This document shows positions 15,321-15,791 of a stretch of DNA of 15,791 bases, piece by piece; position 1 is the stretch's first letter, and every line of letters begins with the position of its first letter. The stretch is from assembly GCA_036374835.1 (NCBI GenBank), contig DASUTB010000046.1, positions 1 through 15,791 on the forward strand, in the 5' to 3' direction. The notes under the pieces were generated by a model. It ran no database searches and was not told the origin of the DNA. It saw nothing but the letters and a program-made list of their open reading frames with translations. Made by a program: the position numbers and the translations under genes. The DNA is from DASUTB01 sp036374835. Lineage in GTDB: Bacteria > Actinomycetota > Actinomycetes > Jiangellales > Jiangellaceae.

Positions 15321-15791
15321 CTAGTTCGAGAACGAGTCAATGATGTTGATCACCCCCGGGCCCATGACGACGATGAGCAATACCGGCAGGATAGTCAGGA
15401 TCAGCGGAAAAACTACCTTGACCGGGAGTTTCATCGCCTTCTCCTCGGCCCGCTGGCGCCGCTTGACCCGCATCTCCTTGGCCTGGGTGTTGAGGACCCG
15501 GGCCACCGAGACACCGTGCTGCTCGGCCTGAATTACCGTCCGCAGGAACCGGCGCAAGTCGGGCTCCGGGCTACGCTCGGCCAGCGCCTGGTAGGCCTCG
15601 CGGCGCGGCTGACCCACCTGGATGTCCTGAAGGGTGCGGATCAACTCGTCGGCCAGCGCGCCGTGCCCGTTGCGGGCGACGTGTGACATGGCGGATTCGA
15701 AGCCCAGCCCGGCCTCCACCGCGATGGTCATCTGGTCGAGGGTGTCCGGCAGCGTCTTGCGGATCTCCTCCCGCCGCTTCTGCCCTTGGCT
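15321..15791 (-). CDS. tadC: Type II secretion F-family protein, TadC-like (5' part outside window)
   Basis: The reading frame stays open to the window edge, giving 156 C-terminal residues; the true start lies beyond 15791. The visible part begins SQGQKRREEIRKTLPD, then LDQMTIAVEAGLGFESAM (the conserved T2SSF/GspF motif), a cytosolic helical stretch with LRRFLRTVIQAEQHGVSVARVL, and a terminal hydrophobic segment (KVVFPLILTILPVLLIVV). TadC and TadB are polytopic inner-membrane platform proteins that work with the TadA ATPase to assemble Flp/Tad pili or pseudopili. The short C-terminus after the last TM (VINIIDSFSN) is typical of actinobacterial TadC. The remaining tad genes should lie just right of the window. 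Confidence 0.88.
   Translation of the reverse strand, partial: SQGQKRREEIRKTLPDTLDQMTIAVEAGLGFESAMSHVARNGHGALADELIRTLQDIQVGQPRREAYQALAERSPEPDLRRFLRTVIQAEQHGVSVARVLNTQAKEMRVKRRQRAEEKAMKLPVKVVFPLILTILPVLLIVVMGPGVINIIDSFSN

Noticed and set aside
14677..15324. Long plus-strand open frame opposite the DivIVA-like gene
   Set aside because: Shadow of the coiled-coil codon pattern; the minus strand encodes a clear DivIVA N-terminus with a good SD, and the plus frame shows no motif.
1..15791. Mobile element, CRISPR array or integration site
   Set aside because: No transposase or integrase frames, no terminal repeats with target duplications, and the only periodic repeats are the short GCGAGGT sites.

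Overview
The window is GC-rich double-stranded bacterial DNA and reads as the chromosome of a high-GC actinomycete. The evidence is a LAL-type (large ATP-binding LuxR) regulator, a LytR C-terminal-domain protein, a DivIVA-like coiled-coil protein next to a Tad-type secretion gene, GTG and TTG starts, and promoters that appear to fire leaderless mRNAs. I cannot name the genus. I saw no insertion sequence, CRISPR array, rRNA or tRNA.

Layout. (1) 1-5216, plus strand: an FAD-dependent monooxygenase/epoxidase-like enzyme whose stop codon overlaps the ribosome binding site of a LAL regulator, then a small single-pass membrane protein of unknown function whose Shine-Dalgarno (SD) sequence lies in a perfect hairpin. 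(2) 5213-6339, minus strand: a two-TM potassium channel with an RCK domain, followed at its 3' side by what looks like the severed C-terminus of a short-chain dehydrogenase. (3) 6340-6560: a divergent regulatory region with five copies of GCGAGGT, four of them placed in exact dyad symmetry, and a leaderless-type promoter. (4) 6561-9688, plus strand: a tight three-gene oxidative operon of Baeyer-Villiger-type flavin monooxygenase, short-chain dehydrogenase and alpha/beta hydrolase. These could act in series as ketone/aldehyde oxidation, alcohol/ketone interconversion and ester hydrolysis; the set recalls part of the mycobacterial mymA operon. (5) 9780-10714, plus strand: a small ParB-fold-like conserved protein expressed from a second leaderless-type promoter, then a membrane-anchored LytR_C protein. 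(6) 10783-15791, minus strand: in transcription order, a TadC-like secretion protein (cut by the window edge), a DivIVA-like coiled-coil protein, a membrane-anchored substrate-binding/VWA protein and a K+/H+ antiporter of the CPA1 family with a TrkA_C domain.

The observation most worth following is the divergent control region at 6402-6552. It contains a near-perfect 20-bp inverted repeat (18 of 20 positions), heptamers repeated at exactly 19-bp spacing, and a TTGACA promoter element 5 bp from the last heptamer. No dedicated regulator gene lies beside it. Other unusual points are the SD-sequestering hairpin at 4515-4531, the association of a DivIVA-like and a VWA protein with tadC, and the convergent gene ends at 10709-10788, which share an 11-bp inverted repeat containing both stop codons.
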